Below are positions 50,123-57,827 of a stretch of 64,000 nucleotides of DNA, one piece after another. The DNA lies in the NCBI GenBank assembly GCA_041686355.1, contig JAWLDZ010000001.1, positions 1-64,000 on the forward strand, read 5' to 3'. Position numbers and translations under genes: made by a program. This stretch comes from DSBN01 sp041686355 (GTDB lineage: Bacteria > Spirochaetota > Spirochaetia > DSM-16054 > Sediminispirochaetaceae). The notes beneath the pieces are model-generated. The model did not search any database and was not told the origin of the DNA. It saw only the letters and a list, made by a program, of their open reading frames with translations. The number at the start of each line of letters is the position of its first letter. Position 1 is the first letter of the stretch.

Positions 50123-51355
50123 ATGAAAGCGATGTACAATATGAAAACTACAACAGTGAATCGTAAGATTGAACAGTTGCTCCTTTCACTGCACACAGAA
50201 GCAGTTGGAACGACCAACTATGCGGCTGCAGTCGATGAGCTTAAAAATCTAATTGCAAGCCCCTACCTCTATCGTGACGATACAAAGTTCAAGCTCCCGG
50301 AGGGAATCATGGAGGAGTCTATTATCGTATCGGATGCTCTGGAATCGGTGACTAACGGTATGTATAATCCGGAGGTGCTCAACCGGCTGCAGGAGATTAC
50401 CGAAGAATCCCCTTTTCACCCGTGGAAGAACGCCGTCTTGTCGATACTCTCTTTCTACCAATCCGACCGGGATAATATGCTGCAGCTCCTCGAGCAGATA
50501 ACCGCAGGAAGCCCGCCGGCGGTGCTCAAGCCGATTCTTCTTCACTTGAGTCGGGTGGACACTGCTACTCCCCCCGCCACCTGTGCCCATGCTCTGATAG
50601 AGGCGGTACGCGAGGATCGGACCTTTCTGCAAAGCGCGGTTGAACAACTCACAGAGTACCTCGAAGAACAACTGGAAGAGGCGTTCAATGAAACGGCAAT
50701 GCTTCTGGTACAGGATCTACTCTCTTCTTACCCACAGGCCGCCCGGCGACTAGCCTTGTGGAGTATGCAGACGGCGGCTGAACAGGAGTATGACCTGAGC
50801 TTTATTCTCAGCCGCTTTAAGATATTGTTTGGAGAGATCGAGGGCCTACGTCTTACCGCAATCGCCCTTCAGTCCGTTGAACCGGATATAAGCCTATTGT
50901 TTTGGCTGCGCTATTCTATTGGAAACTTAGCGTCAGGACTTGTTACTCAGACAGAGTTAACAGCGTTTCTATCTCTTATTGCCGATATCATTCAAGAGTT
51001 TCAAAGAGAGGGCACCTACCTACAGTTGTACGAAAATCGGGAATATTCGAGAGGACTAACATCGCTGGTAAAAAAATTATATGATGAGGTTCAAATTCAC
51101 CTGCAAGCGCTTGAACCTCCGCTGGATAGGCTATTTCACACACCTGCTCCCCCACAGGATGCCTATTCCTGGCTGAATCAGTTAGTCCAAATTAACTCAA
51201 GCCCCTCGGCTTCTCTCGCCACCTCACAAGCTCAGGGTGCCCCGCAGATTCAAAATGAAACCGAAAGGGCTCCATCAGTCATTATTACAGAAGCAGAACA
51301 ACACAGTGTTCCTGCCCGAGGGCACAGTGCAGCACGGCAGCTCGAATTATTTTAA
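50123..51355 (+). CDS. helical protein of unknown function ending in a clamp-motif-like tail
   Basis: A 410-residue soluble protein, almost all alpha-helical, Glu/Leu-rich, with no family I recognise. The last third (after residue 330) is Ser/Pro/Gln-rich and disordered. The final residues are AARQLELF, which fits the beta-clamp-binding consensus QLxLF. Internal ATGs at 50132 and 50141 are alternative starts. Followed by a small gene and the TGS-uridine kinase gene; likely one operon with the HD-GYP-like gene. Confidence 0.6.
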   Translation: MKAMYNMKTTTVNRKIEQLLLSLHTEAVGTTNYAAAVDELKNLIASPYLYRDDTKFKLPEGIMEESIIVSDALESVTNGMYNPEVLNRLQEITEESPFHPWKNAVLSILSFYQSDRDNMLQLLEQITAGSPPAVLKPILLHLSRVDTATPPATCAHALIEAVREDRTFLQSAVEQLTEYLEEQLEEAFNETAMLLVQDLLSSYPQAARRLALWSMQTAAEQEYDLSFILSRFKILFGEIEGLRLTAIALQSVEPDISLLFWLRYSIGNLASGLVTQTELTAFLSLIADIIQEFQREGTYLQLYENREYSRGLTSLVKKLYDEVQIHLQALEPPLDRLFHTPAPPQDAYSWLNQLVQINSSPSASLATSQAQGAPQIQNETERAPSVIITEAEQHSVPARGHSAARQLELF

Positions 51356-51382
51356 GAGATTCTAACTTTGAGGAGAAACAGT

Positions 51383-51580
51383 ATGAGCATTGACAGCAAA
51401 AGCATTCGCCGAAGAAAAGCAGAACTTCTGCAGCCACAGCCTCTTAATAATCTGAAAGAGTTAGAAAAAATAATCGAGCCAAAACCCCACTATGTAGGAC
51501 CCGGTCCGTGGATCAAAGCAATACAGGCCGCAGTAGAGGCAACAAATCAAACTAGGGGAGGACGCAATGTACACGATTGA
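51383..51580 (+). CDS. small basic protein of unknown function
   Basis: A 65-residue basic protein starting MSIDSKSIRRRKAELLQPQP and holding GPGPWIKAIQAAVEATNQTRGG. No family recognised. GAGGAGA precedes the ATG at 51383; the frame is open five codons further without support. The stop overlaps the next start by 14 bases. Confidence 0.65.
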   Translation: MSIDSKSIRRRKAELLQPQPLNNLKELEKIIEPKPHYVGPGPWIKAIQAAVEATNQTRGGRNVHD

Positions 51581-53228
51581 GGTAAGCCTGGAATCAGGTG
51601 AACGCCGCGAGTACCCCTATGGTACCCGAGTAAGTACCATTTTTGAGAAGGGAATGAGCAGTCGTGATGCAAACCCGATTGTTGCCGCTTTAGTGAATAA
51701 TACCCTTACTTCTCTCTCCTACAAGGTGGAGATTAATACTGAGGTCAAACCGGTTCGCCTGTACAGCCATTACGGCAATCGAATCTACCGCCGGTCCCTC
51801 AGCTTTCTTTTGGCGATGGCATCCCAGAAACTGTTTCCCCACCGACACCTTATTATCGGCCACAGCCTGGGTGATGGTTTTTACTACTATTATGAAGGTA
51901 TGTCTTCTGTCTCAGATGAGGATATCCAGCTGCTGGAGCAGAAGATGCATTCCCTTGTCCAGCAAGCCCTTCCGATAGAACGACAAGTGCTCTCATACGA
52001 ACAGACCGTCAAATATGTGAGTAAATCAGGGTTAGATGCAACAGAGAAGCTGCTAAAGTTCAAAAACGAACCCAAAATCCCGGTATACAACTGCGACGGT
52101 TACATCGACCTCTCCTATGAGCCCTTAGTAGCTAGTACTGATCTCCTATTTATTTTTCAACTCCGTAATTATGCTCCCGGCTTTTTGCTTCGATTCCCGC
52201 AGTCAAAGAACCCGGACAAAATTGTAGATTTTCAAGATAACCCGGTACTCTTCTCAATATTTAAGGAGTACAAGGCGTGGGGGAAGATTCTGGATGTGAA
52301 CTGCACCGGCCGTCTAAATGAGCTTATTGAAAACAGAGAGATTGCTCATTTTATTCAAGTGGCTGAAGGACTGCATGAAAAAAAGATTTCCCTAATAGCC
52401 GATCAAGTTTATGAACACAGAGACACAGTAAGGGTTGTGCTCATTGCCGGTCCTTCATCCTCCGGTAAAACAACCTTTACCAGGCGCCTGGCAATACAGC
52501 TGAGGGTTTTAGGATTCAATCCTGTAATCATCGGCTTGGACGATTATTTTCTTCCGAAAGCTCAAACCCCGCTTGATGAACAGGGTAAACCGAATTTTGA
52601 AGATCTACATGCCCTAAATGTAAAACTGTTGAACGACCACCTGCTGGCGCTATTTGACGGCCGGGAGGTAGAAATTCCCATTTTTGATTTTAAGTTGCAG
52701 AGACCGAAAGAGGAGGGAACCAAGCTGCAGTTTAGCAACCGGAGTATTCTGTTGATGGAGGGGATCCACGGACTTAATCCCGATCTGACTCCACATATTC
52801 CTGAAGAGCGAAAATACAGAGTGTATATCTCCGCCCTTACCCAGCTCAATCTGGATGACCACAACCGAATTTCAACTACCGATAACCGCCTCATCCGACG
52901 TATCGTCAGAGATCATCAGTTTCGTGGAAACCCGGCTCTCGGAACCCTGAATATGTGGGATTCCGTTAGACGTGGAGAGAATAAGAATATCTTTCCCTAT
53001 CAGAACGAGGCCGACTCGGCCTTTAACTCTGCTCTGGATTACGAACTATCAGTATTGAAGCCTTTTGTAGAACCACTGCTTAAGACTGTAAAACCCCATC
53101 ATGAAGTATATAACGAGGCACGACGACTGTTGTCGTTCTTGGAAAATTTCAGCCCGATTCCACCGACACTTGTACCGCATCATTCAATCTTACGGGAGTT
53201 CGTCGGCGGCAGTATTTTTTACACCTAA
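51567..53228 (+). CDS. TGS / ThrRS-editing-like / uridine kinase fusion protein
   Basis: A 553-residue protein in three parts. Residues 1-60 are a TGS domain (MYTIEVSLESGERREYPYG, NPIVAALVNNTLTSL). Residues 65-240 resemble the N2 editing domain of threonyl-tRNA synthetase (MASQKLFPHRHLIIGHSLGDGFYYYYE). From residue 290 a uridine kinase/phosphoribulokinase-type P-loop kinase follows: LIAGPSSSGKTTFTRRLA, LDDYFLPKAQTPLDEQGKPNFEDL, ILLMEGIHGLNP, and DNRLIRRIVRDHQFRG. The family is known but uncharacterised as far as I recall. GGGAGG precedes the ATG. Substrate unknown. Confidence 0.87.
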   Translation: MYTIEVSLESGERREYPYGTRVSTIFEKGMSSRDANPIVAALVNNTLTSLSYKVEINTEVKPVRLYSHYGNRIYRRSLSFLLAMASQKLFPHRHLIIGHSLGDGFYYYYEGMSSVSDEDIQLLEQKMHSLVQQALPIERQVLSYEQTVKYVSKSGLDATEKLLKFKNEPKIPVYNCDGYIDLSYEPLVASTDLLFIFQLRNYAPGFLLRFPQSKNPDKIVDFQDNPVLFSIFKEYKAWGKILDVNCTGRLNELIENREIAHFIQVAEGLHEKKISLIADQVYEHRDTVRVVLIAGPSSSGKTTFTRRLAIQLRVLGFNPVIIGLDDYFLPKAQTPLDEQGKPNFEDLHALNVKLLNDHLLALFDGREVEIPIFDFKLQRPKEEGTKLQFSNRSILLMEGIHGLNPDLTPHIPEERKYRVYISALTQLNLDDHNRISTTDNRLIRRIVRDHQFRGNPALGTLNMWDSVRRGENKNIFPYQNEADSAFNSALDYELSVLKPFVEPLLKTVKPHHEVYNEARRLLSFLENFSPIPPTLVPHHSILREFVGGSIFYT

Positions 53229-53242
53229 GCCGGCCAAATAGA

Positions 53243-54139
53243 ATGATTACTTATTTTATAGATACCTTTGTAGTACTGCTGCCCCTTTTCATCCTGATGG
53301 CGGGTGGCTGGATCATGGGAGCAGCTTTCTCAATTCATGAGGATACTCTTACCCGAATCTTGGTCGACTTTTTTGTGCCCCTACTGGTTTTCGGCAGCCT
53401 CTATCGCTCGGATATCACCCCTTCAGAAATGGCAGATCTATTAGGTACTGTCATCTTTATGGTATTTGCCCTTTACGGGAGTGCTCTCTTATACAGCCGG
53501 ATTGCGGGAATTGACATACGCGGCTTTGCCATGCCGGTTATCTTTATGAACTCCGGCTTTCTGGGAATACCGCTGATGAAACTCTGGAGCGGTGAGTCTG
53601 CCATGAATATTATTATTGTATTCGATCAAATCCAGACTTTGTTCATTTTTACTTTAGGTTTTTTCATTGTGGGAGGCGGTTTTACCTTGAAGGGACTCAA
53701 GCTTTCCCTGTTCTCTCCCATTCTGTGGGCAGTACTACTGGGCTTCAGTGCCAACCTGCTTACTATTGGTCTTCCAACTGTACTGATCGACACCTGCAGT
53801 TTTGCAGGTGATGCGGCTCCTCCCCTGGCTGCATTCGTAGTAGGCTGCTCTCTCAGCTCTAAAAAGCCCTATGTTGACCGTCATATAATAGGGGGCATTA
53901 TTCTCAGAATGGGGGTCGGTCTGTTGATAGGTCTCGCGAGTGTAGTGATTTTTGATTTACAAGGACTGACAAAAACAGTGGTGATTGTGGCCTCTGCACT
54001 TCCAGCAGCGGTATTCTCCTATGTTCTGCCCTCCCGCTATGGAGCAGAAACTGCACATGCACAAAACATAGTTGTCATAACCACTATTCTCAGTATCATT
54101 ACCATACCGCTTACCTTTGCACTGGCTCGGATGGTATAG
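53243..54139 (+). CDS. AEC-family transporter (auxin efflux carrier type)
   Basis: A 298-residue integral membrane protein with about ten membrane helices. AEC-family landmarks are GGWIMGAAFSIHEDTLTRILVDFFVPLLVFGSLY at the start and NSGFLGIPLMKLW in the fourth segment, then a C-terminal half with ALPAAVFSYVLPSRYGAE. Members export or import small organic acids. The gene ends inside the end of the convergent aat gene (29-base overlap). Confidence 0.9.
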   Translation: MITYFIDTFVVLLPLFILMAGGWIMGAAFSIHEDTLTRILVDFFVPLLVFGSLYRSDITPSEMADLLGTVIFMVFALYGSALLYSRIAGIDIRGFAMPVIFMNSGFLGIPLMKLWSGESAMNIIIVFDQIQTLFIFTLGFFIVGGGFTLKGLKLSLFSPILWAVLLGFSANLLTIGLPTVLIDTCSFAGDAAPPLAAFVVGCSLSSKKPYVDRHIIGGIILRMGVGLLIGLASVVIFDLQGLTKTVVIVASALPAAVFSYVLPSRYGAETAHAQNIVVITTILSIITIPLTFALARMV

Positions 54140-54884
54140 TCCCAGGGGCTGCATCGTTCATACAGGTTTCTATGTGTTCAAGATCAAGCCAACTGCTCCA
54201 AGAGCCCCTCTTGGTTGGAGCGTTCAATACTTTCGGCAGCATTTCTAAAAAATCACTTCGGTCTATTTCATAAGCTCCAAACTGGGTAAGGTGCTCGGTG
54301 TACACTTGGCAGTCGATTAAGCCAAAACCTTTCTCTTCCAAGGCCTGAGTCAAAAGAACAAAGGCAGTCTTAGAGGCATTGCTGGTATGGGAGAACATAG
54401 ACTCACCGAAAAAAGCGTAGCCCAGGGAAAGCCCGTATAAACCACCTACCAGCTCCCCTTCTTGCCATACCTCAACTGAATGGGCATAGCCTAAATTGTG
54501 GAGATGATTGTACGCCTGCTGCATTTCACTCACAATCCACGTACCCTCCTGTTCCTTTCGAGGCACCTGTGCGCATTCGCGTATAACATCCGGAAAAGCC
54601 TGATCCACCGTTATTGTGAAGGAGTTTTTCCGCAGTTCCTTTCGAAGGGATTTCGGAATATGCAACTCCTGCGGAATAAGGATAAAGCGCGGGTTGGGAC
54701 TCCACCACAAGATAGGACTCTCGTCGTCATACCAAGGAAAAATGCCCTGCCTATATGCAGATAACAGAATCCCCGGGGAGAGATTCCCATGTACAGCAAC
54801 GATTCCAAGGGGTGAAACCTCCTCTAACGAAAATTTGAGGTGCTGGTCCTCATTCAGCCGGGGTACATCACGCAGATTCAGCAT
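54111..54884 (-). CDS. aat: leucyl/phenylalanyl-tRNA-protein transferase
   Basis: A 257-residue Aat: GNLSPGILLSAYRQGIFPWYDDESPILWWSPNPRF, then GTWIVSEMQQAYNHLHNLGYAHSVEVW, LYGLSLGYAFFGESMFSHTSNASK and CQVYTEHLTQFGA. It adds Leu or Phe to proteins with N-terminal Lys or Arg, creating a degron for ClpS-ClpAP. Start at 54884 (MLNLRDVPRL), overlapping clpA by 17 bases. Last gene of the clpS-clpA-aat operon. Confidence 0.95.
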   Translation of the reverse strand: MLNLRDVPRLNEDQHLKFSLEEVSPLGIVAVHGNLSPGILLSAYRQGIFPWYDDESPILWWSPNPRFILIPQELHIPKSLRKELRKNSFTITVDQAFPDVIRECAQVPRKEQEGTWIVSEMQQAYNHLHNLGYAHSVEVWQEGELVGGLYGLSLGYAFFGESMFSHTSNASKTAFVLLTQALEEKGFGLIDCQVYTEHLTQFGAYEIDRSDFLEMLPKVLNAPTKRGSWSSWLDLEHIETCMNDAAPGTIPSEPVQR

Positions 54885-57360
54885 CGATGTGTATCTCCCC
54901 TTCGCGAACATCAACTACTGCCTTGCCTCCGTTCTGCAAACTACCAAACAGAACCTCATCCACAAAGAAATCTTTTATTTTCTCCTGGATAAGCCGCGAG
55001 ATATTTCGTGCGCCGAATTCTGTTGAATATCCGTTATCGGCAAACCACTGCCGAGCGGTATCAGTCACCTCCAGCTGGACCCGCTTCTCTTCCAGCTGCC
55101 CTTTAAACTCACGCAGCTCCTTATCTACAATCTGCAGCACAACTTCATTTGGGAGTCGATTAAAGGTAACCACCTTATCCAAGCGGTTACGAAACTCCGG
55201 ACTGAAGAGGCGGTCTACGGCATCGCGTATCGCACCCTCGGAAACCCGCATCTCTCCAAAACCTATCATCGGCTTATCTAAATCCCGGGCTCCGGCATTA
55301 CTGGTCATGATCAACACAATATTGCGAAAGTCGGCGTGGCGGCCACTGTTATCAGTGAGAGTTGCATAATCCATTATCTGCAGTAGTATATTAAAAATAT
55401 CCTGATGAGCTTTCTCAACTTCATCTAGCAGCAACACCGCATGGGGCTGTTTACGAATGGCATCCGTGAGCAGCCCCCCCTCTTCGTAGCCAACATAGCC
55501 GGGAGGCGAACCTACAAGGCGGCTAACAGTGTGCTTTTCCTGATATTCACTCATGTCAAAACGTAAAAGCTCTACACCCAGAGTTTCGGCTAATTGCCGG
55601 GCAAGTTCCGTTTTTCCGACTCCAGTAGGACCGACAAATAATAAATTAGCTACAGGCCGGTCGACCTTTCCAAACCCGGCCCGTGAACGCTTTACCGCCT
55701 TGGTCACAGTATCCACGGCCAGGTCTTGCCCATACACCTGTTTTTTCAAGTTTTCCCCTAAATACTGAAGCTGCTCAGTCTCATGGGTAGAAACCCGTTT
55801 CTCGGGAATTCGGGCAATTTTGGACACAACCCGTTCAATCAGATGCTCATCGATGACTATAGCCGGAGCTGTTTCCTGACCCTCAGAAAGTCCTTTCTCG
55901 TCGGCTCCCTCGACTGCTTCAGGCTGCTCTGCCGGCTCTGCTGAGTCAGCTTCAGCTTGCTCTGCTTGGGATTGTTCACTTGGAGGGAGCTGATCACTTG
56001 TATCAAGCTGCACAGGCTCCAGGGGGATACCAAGCTGCCGCTGAAAGGTAAGCATCTGAGTATACGCACCAGCTTCATCGAGTACATCAATTGCTTTATC
56101 CGGTAGGTAGCGGTCATTTATATATTGATCGGATAAATCTACAATTGCCTCTAGGGCACTGTCCTCATATTTCACCCCGTGGTACTCTTCGTAACGTCCA
56201 CGTATTCCCTTCAGAATTTCTAAAGTTTCATCACGGCTGGTTTCCTGTACTTCGATCTTTTGAAATCGGCGCGAGAGGGCGCGGTCTTTATCAAAGAACT
56301 TCTTGAACTCATCATAAGTAGTTGCACCGATGCAGCGGATGTTCCCTGATGAAATGGCCGGTTTAAGCAGGTTGGAGGCGTCCATCGCCCCTCCACTCAC
56401 TGCTCCGGCTCCCACTATCGAATGTATCTCGTCGATAAAGAGTATGACCTTCTGTTCTTTTTCAAGTTCTTTTAAGACCTGTTTCATTCGCTCTTCAAAA
56501 TCACCGCGATATTTTGTACCTGCCAGCATCCCCCCCAAATCGAGGGAATAGAGCTTATATCCCTTCAAAGTCTTCGGCACACGATCTTCTGCAATCCGAG
56601 CTGCTAAACCCTCGGCAATCGCTGTTTTGCCGACCCCCGCCTCACCAACCAGCACAGGGTTATTTTTTAAGCGTCGGCATAAGACCTGGATTGTCCGTTC
56701 GACCACAGCGTCTCGTCCTATCAAAGTTTCCAGTTCCCCTTGCTCAGAAGCCTGAGTGAGTTCCCTGGTAAAGCGCTGCAATGCAGTCTTACGACGGCGT
56801 TTTTTTGTGGGTCCATCCGATTCGTGTGTATCGGATAAATCCTCCGTCTCAAAACCATCTTCCATTTCACTTTCATCGAACTCATCATCGATGTCCTCGG
56901 AATACAGCTCATCCTCCGTATCAACCTCAGACTCAGCAAATATTCCTCCATGACTTATCATACGCAGCAACTTATAGCGGCTCACCCCCGCATTCTGCAG
57001 AAAATAAGAACCAAAACTTTCCTCCTGATCAAAAAGTGATACCAGGAGGTCCCCTAGATCGACCACGTCCTTGGAAGAGTGTTCAGTATGAAAAATTGCC
57101 TGCTCAATGACCTCTTGCACGCCAATAGTCTGGATTGGTTCAGCGTTCTCTACCTTTGGGATGTAGGTGCCAAGATAATCCTCTACATCCCTTTTGATAG
57201 TACCGCTGTCTGCTCCACAGCCGTCTATCAACTCTTGGACAGTTTCAAAAAACAGGGCAGCATACAGGATGTGCTCTGGGGTAAGATATTCGTTTCGCCG
57301 TTCTTTTGCTTCAAGGTATGCGGCGTTAATTACACCTTGTACATCCTCCGATATTTTCAT
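54868..57360 (-). CDS. clpA: ClpA unfoldase with two acidic insertions
   Basis: An 830-residue ClpA (about 760 is usual). The N-domain (residues 1-145) is followed by an acidic stretch about 147-185 (EDELYSEDIDDEFDE). Then comes D1 with Walker A GEAGVGKT and Walker B LFIDEIHSI, and a Ser/Glu/Ala/Gln-rich insert around 455-510 before D2. D2 has Walker A GPTGVGKT and LLLDEVEKAH, plus the ClpA-specific region before the C-terminal domain. It unfolds substrates for ClpP. AAGGAG lies inside the clpS end, giving coupled translation. Confidence 0.95.
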   Translation of the reverse strand: MKISEDVQGVINAAYLEAKERRNEYLTPEHILYAALFFETVQELIDGCGADSGTIKRDVEDYLGTYIPKVENAEPIQTIGVQEVIEQAIFHTEHSSKDVVDLGDLLVSLFDQEESFGSYFLQNAGVSRYKLLRMISHGGIFAESEVDTEDELYSEDIDDEFDESEMEDGFETEDLSDTHESDGPTKKRRRKTALQRFTRELTQASEQGELETLIGRDAVVERTIQVLCRRLKNNPVLVGEAGVGKTAIAEGLAARIAEDRVPKTLKGYKLYSLDLGGMLAGTKYRGDFEERMKQVLKELEKEQKVILFIDEIHSIVGAGAVSGGAMDASNLLKPAISSGNIRCIGATTYDEFKKFFDKDRALSRRFQKIEVQETSRDETLEILKGIRGRYEEYHGVKYEDSALEAIVDLSDQYINDRYLPDKAIDVLDEAGAYTQMLTFQRQLGIPLEPVQLDTSDQLPPSEQSQAEQAEADSAEPAEQPEAVEGADEKGLSEGQETAPAIVIDEHLIERVVSKIARIPEKRVSTHETEQLQYLGENLKKQVYGQDLAVDTVTKAVKRSRAGFGKVDRPVANLLFVGPTGVGKTELARQLAETLGVELLRFDMSEYQEKHTVSRLVGSPPGYVGYEEGGLLTDAIRKQPHAVLLLDEVEKAHQDIFNILLQIMDYATLTDNSGRHADFRNIVLIMTSNAGARDLDKPMIGFGEMRVSEGAIRDAVDRLFSPEFRNRLDKVVTFNRLPNEVVLQIVDKELREFKGQLEEKRVQLEVTDTARQWFADNGYSTEFGARNISRLIQEKIKDFFVDEVLFGSLQNGGKAVVDVREGEIHIDAESA

Positions 57361-57368
57361 TCGGCCTA

Positions 57369-57686
57369 TTACTCCTTCTCAAGTACACATTCCAAGGGAT
57401 ATTCATTTTCCTTGGCCAGTTGCTTCACTTGAACCGTTTTGGTGCGGGCAATATCATAGGGAAAACGCCCTACTACCCCGCGCCCCTTCTTATGAACATC
57501 CATCATAACCTTAGTTGCCTCGGCTGCGGGCTTATGAAAAACCTTTTGTATAACCCATACAACAAAATCCATACTAGTATAGTCATCGTTAAGAAGTACT
57601 ACCTTAAATAAATCCGGCTCTCTGGTTTTATGTTCCTGTTTCTCTTTTATTCCCGTGCCGAGCCCTTTGCGCGTCTCCTCAGCCAT
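57369..57686 (-). CDS. clpS: ClpS N-degron adaptor
   Basis: A 105-residue ClpS: FKVVLLNDDYTSMDFVVWVIQKVFHK with the Asn-Asp-Asp (NDD) motif, then ATKVMMDVHKKGRGVVGRFPYDIART, the residues that hold the bulky N-terminal residue of a substrate. It delivers N-end-rule substrates to ClpAP. AAGGGAG precedes the ATG; the clpA start is 8 bases past its stop. Confidence 0.96.
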   Translation of the reverse strand: MAEETRKGLGTGIKEKQEHKTREPDLFKVVLLNDDYTSMDFVVWVIQKVFHKPAAEATKVMMDVHKKGRGVVGRFPYDIARTKTVQVKQLAKENEYPLECVLEKE

Positions 57687-57827
57687 TCTTGCTCCCTTAA
57701 GTTACGTAGTTCAATTTGATGTATATTTAAAGAGTACTCATTCAAATTTCAAGCGTCAACAAGTATAATGTCCTGGACCCCAAATTGGCCTAGGGTCATC
57801 TAAAAAGTATTGTTTTTTTGTGAGCAC

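Noticed and set aside
57760..57800. Terminator between clpS and the NHL gene
   Set aside because: GACCC/GGGTC pairing exists but is followed by no T run; left uncalled.
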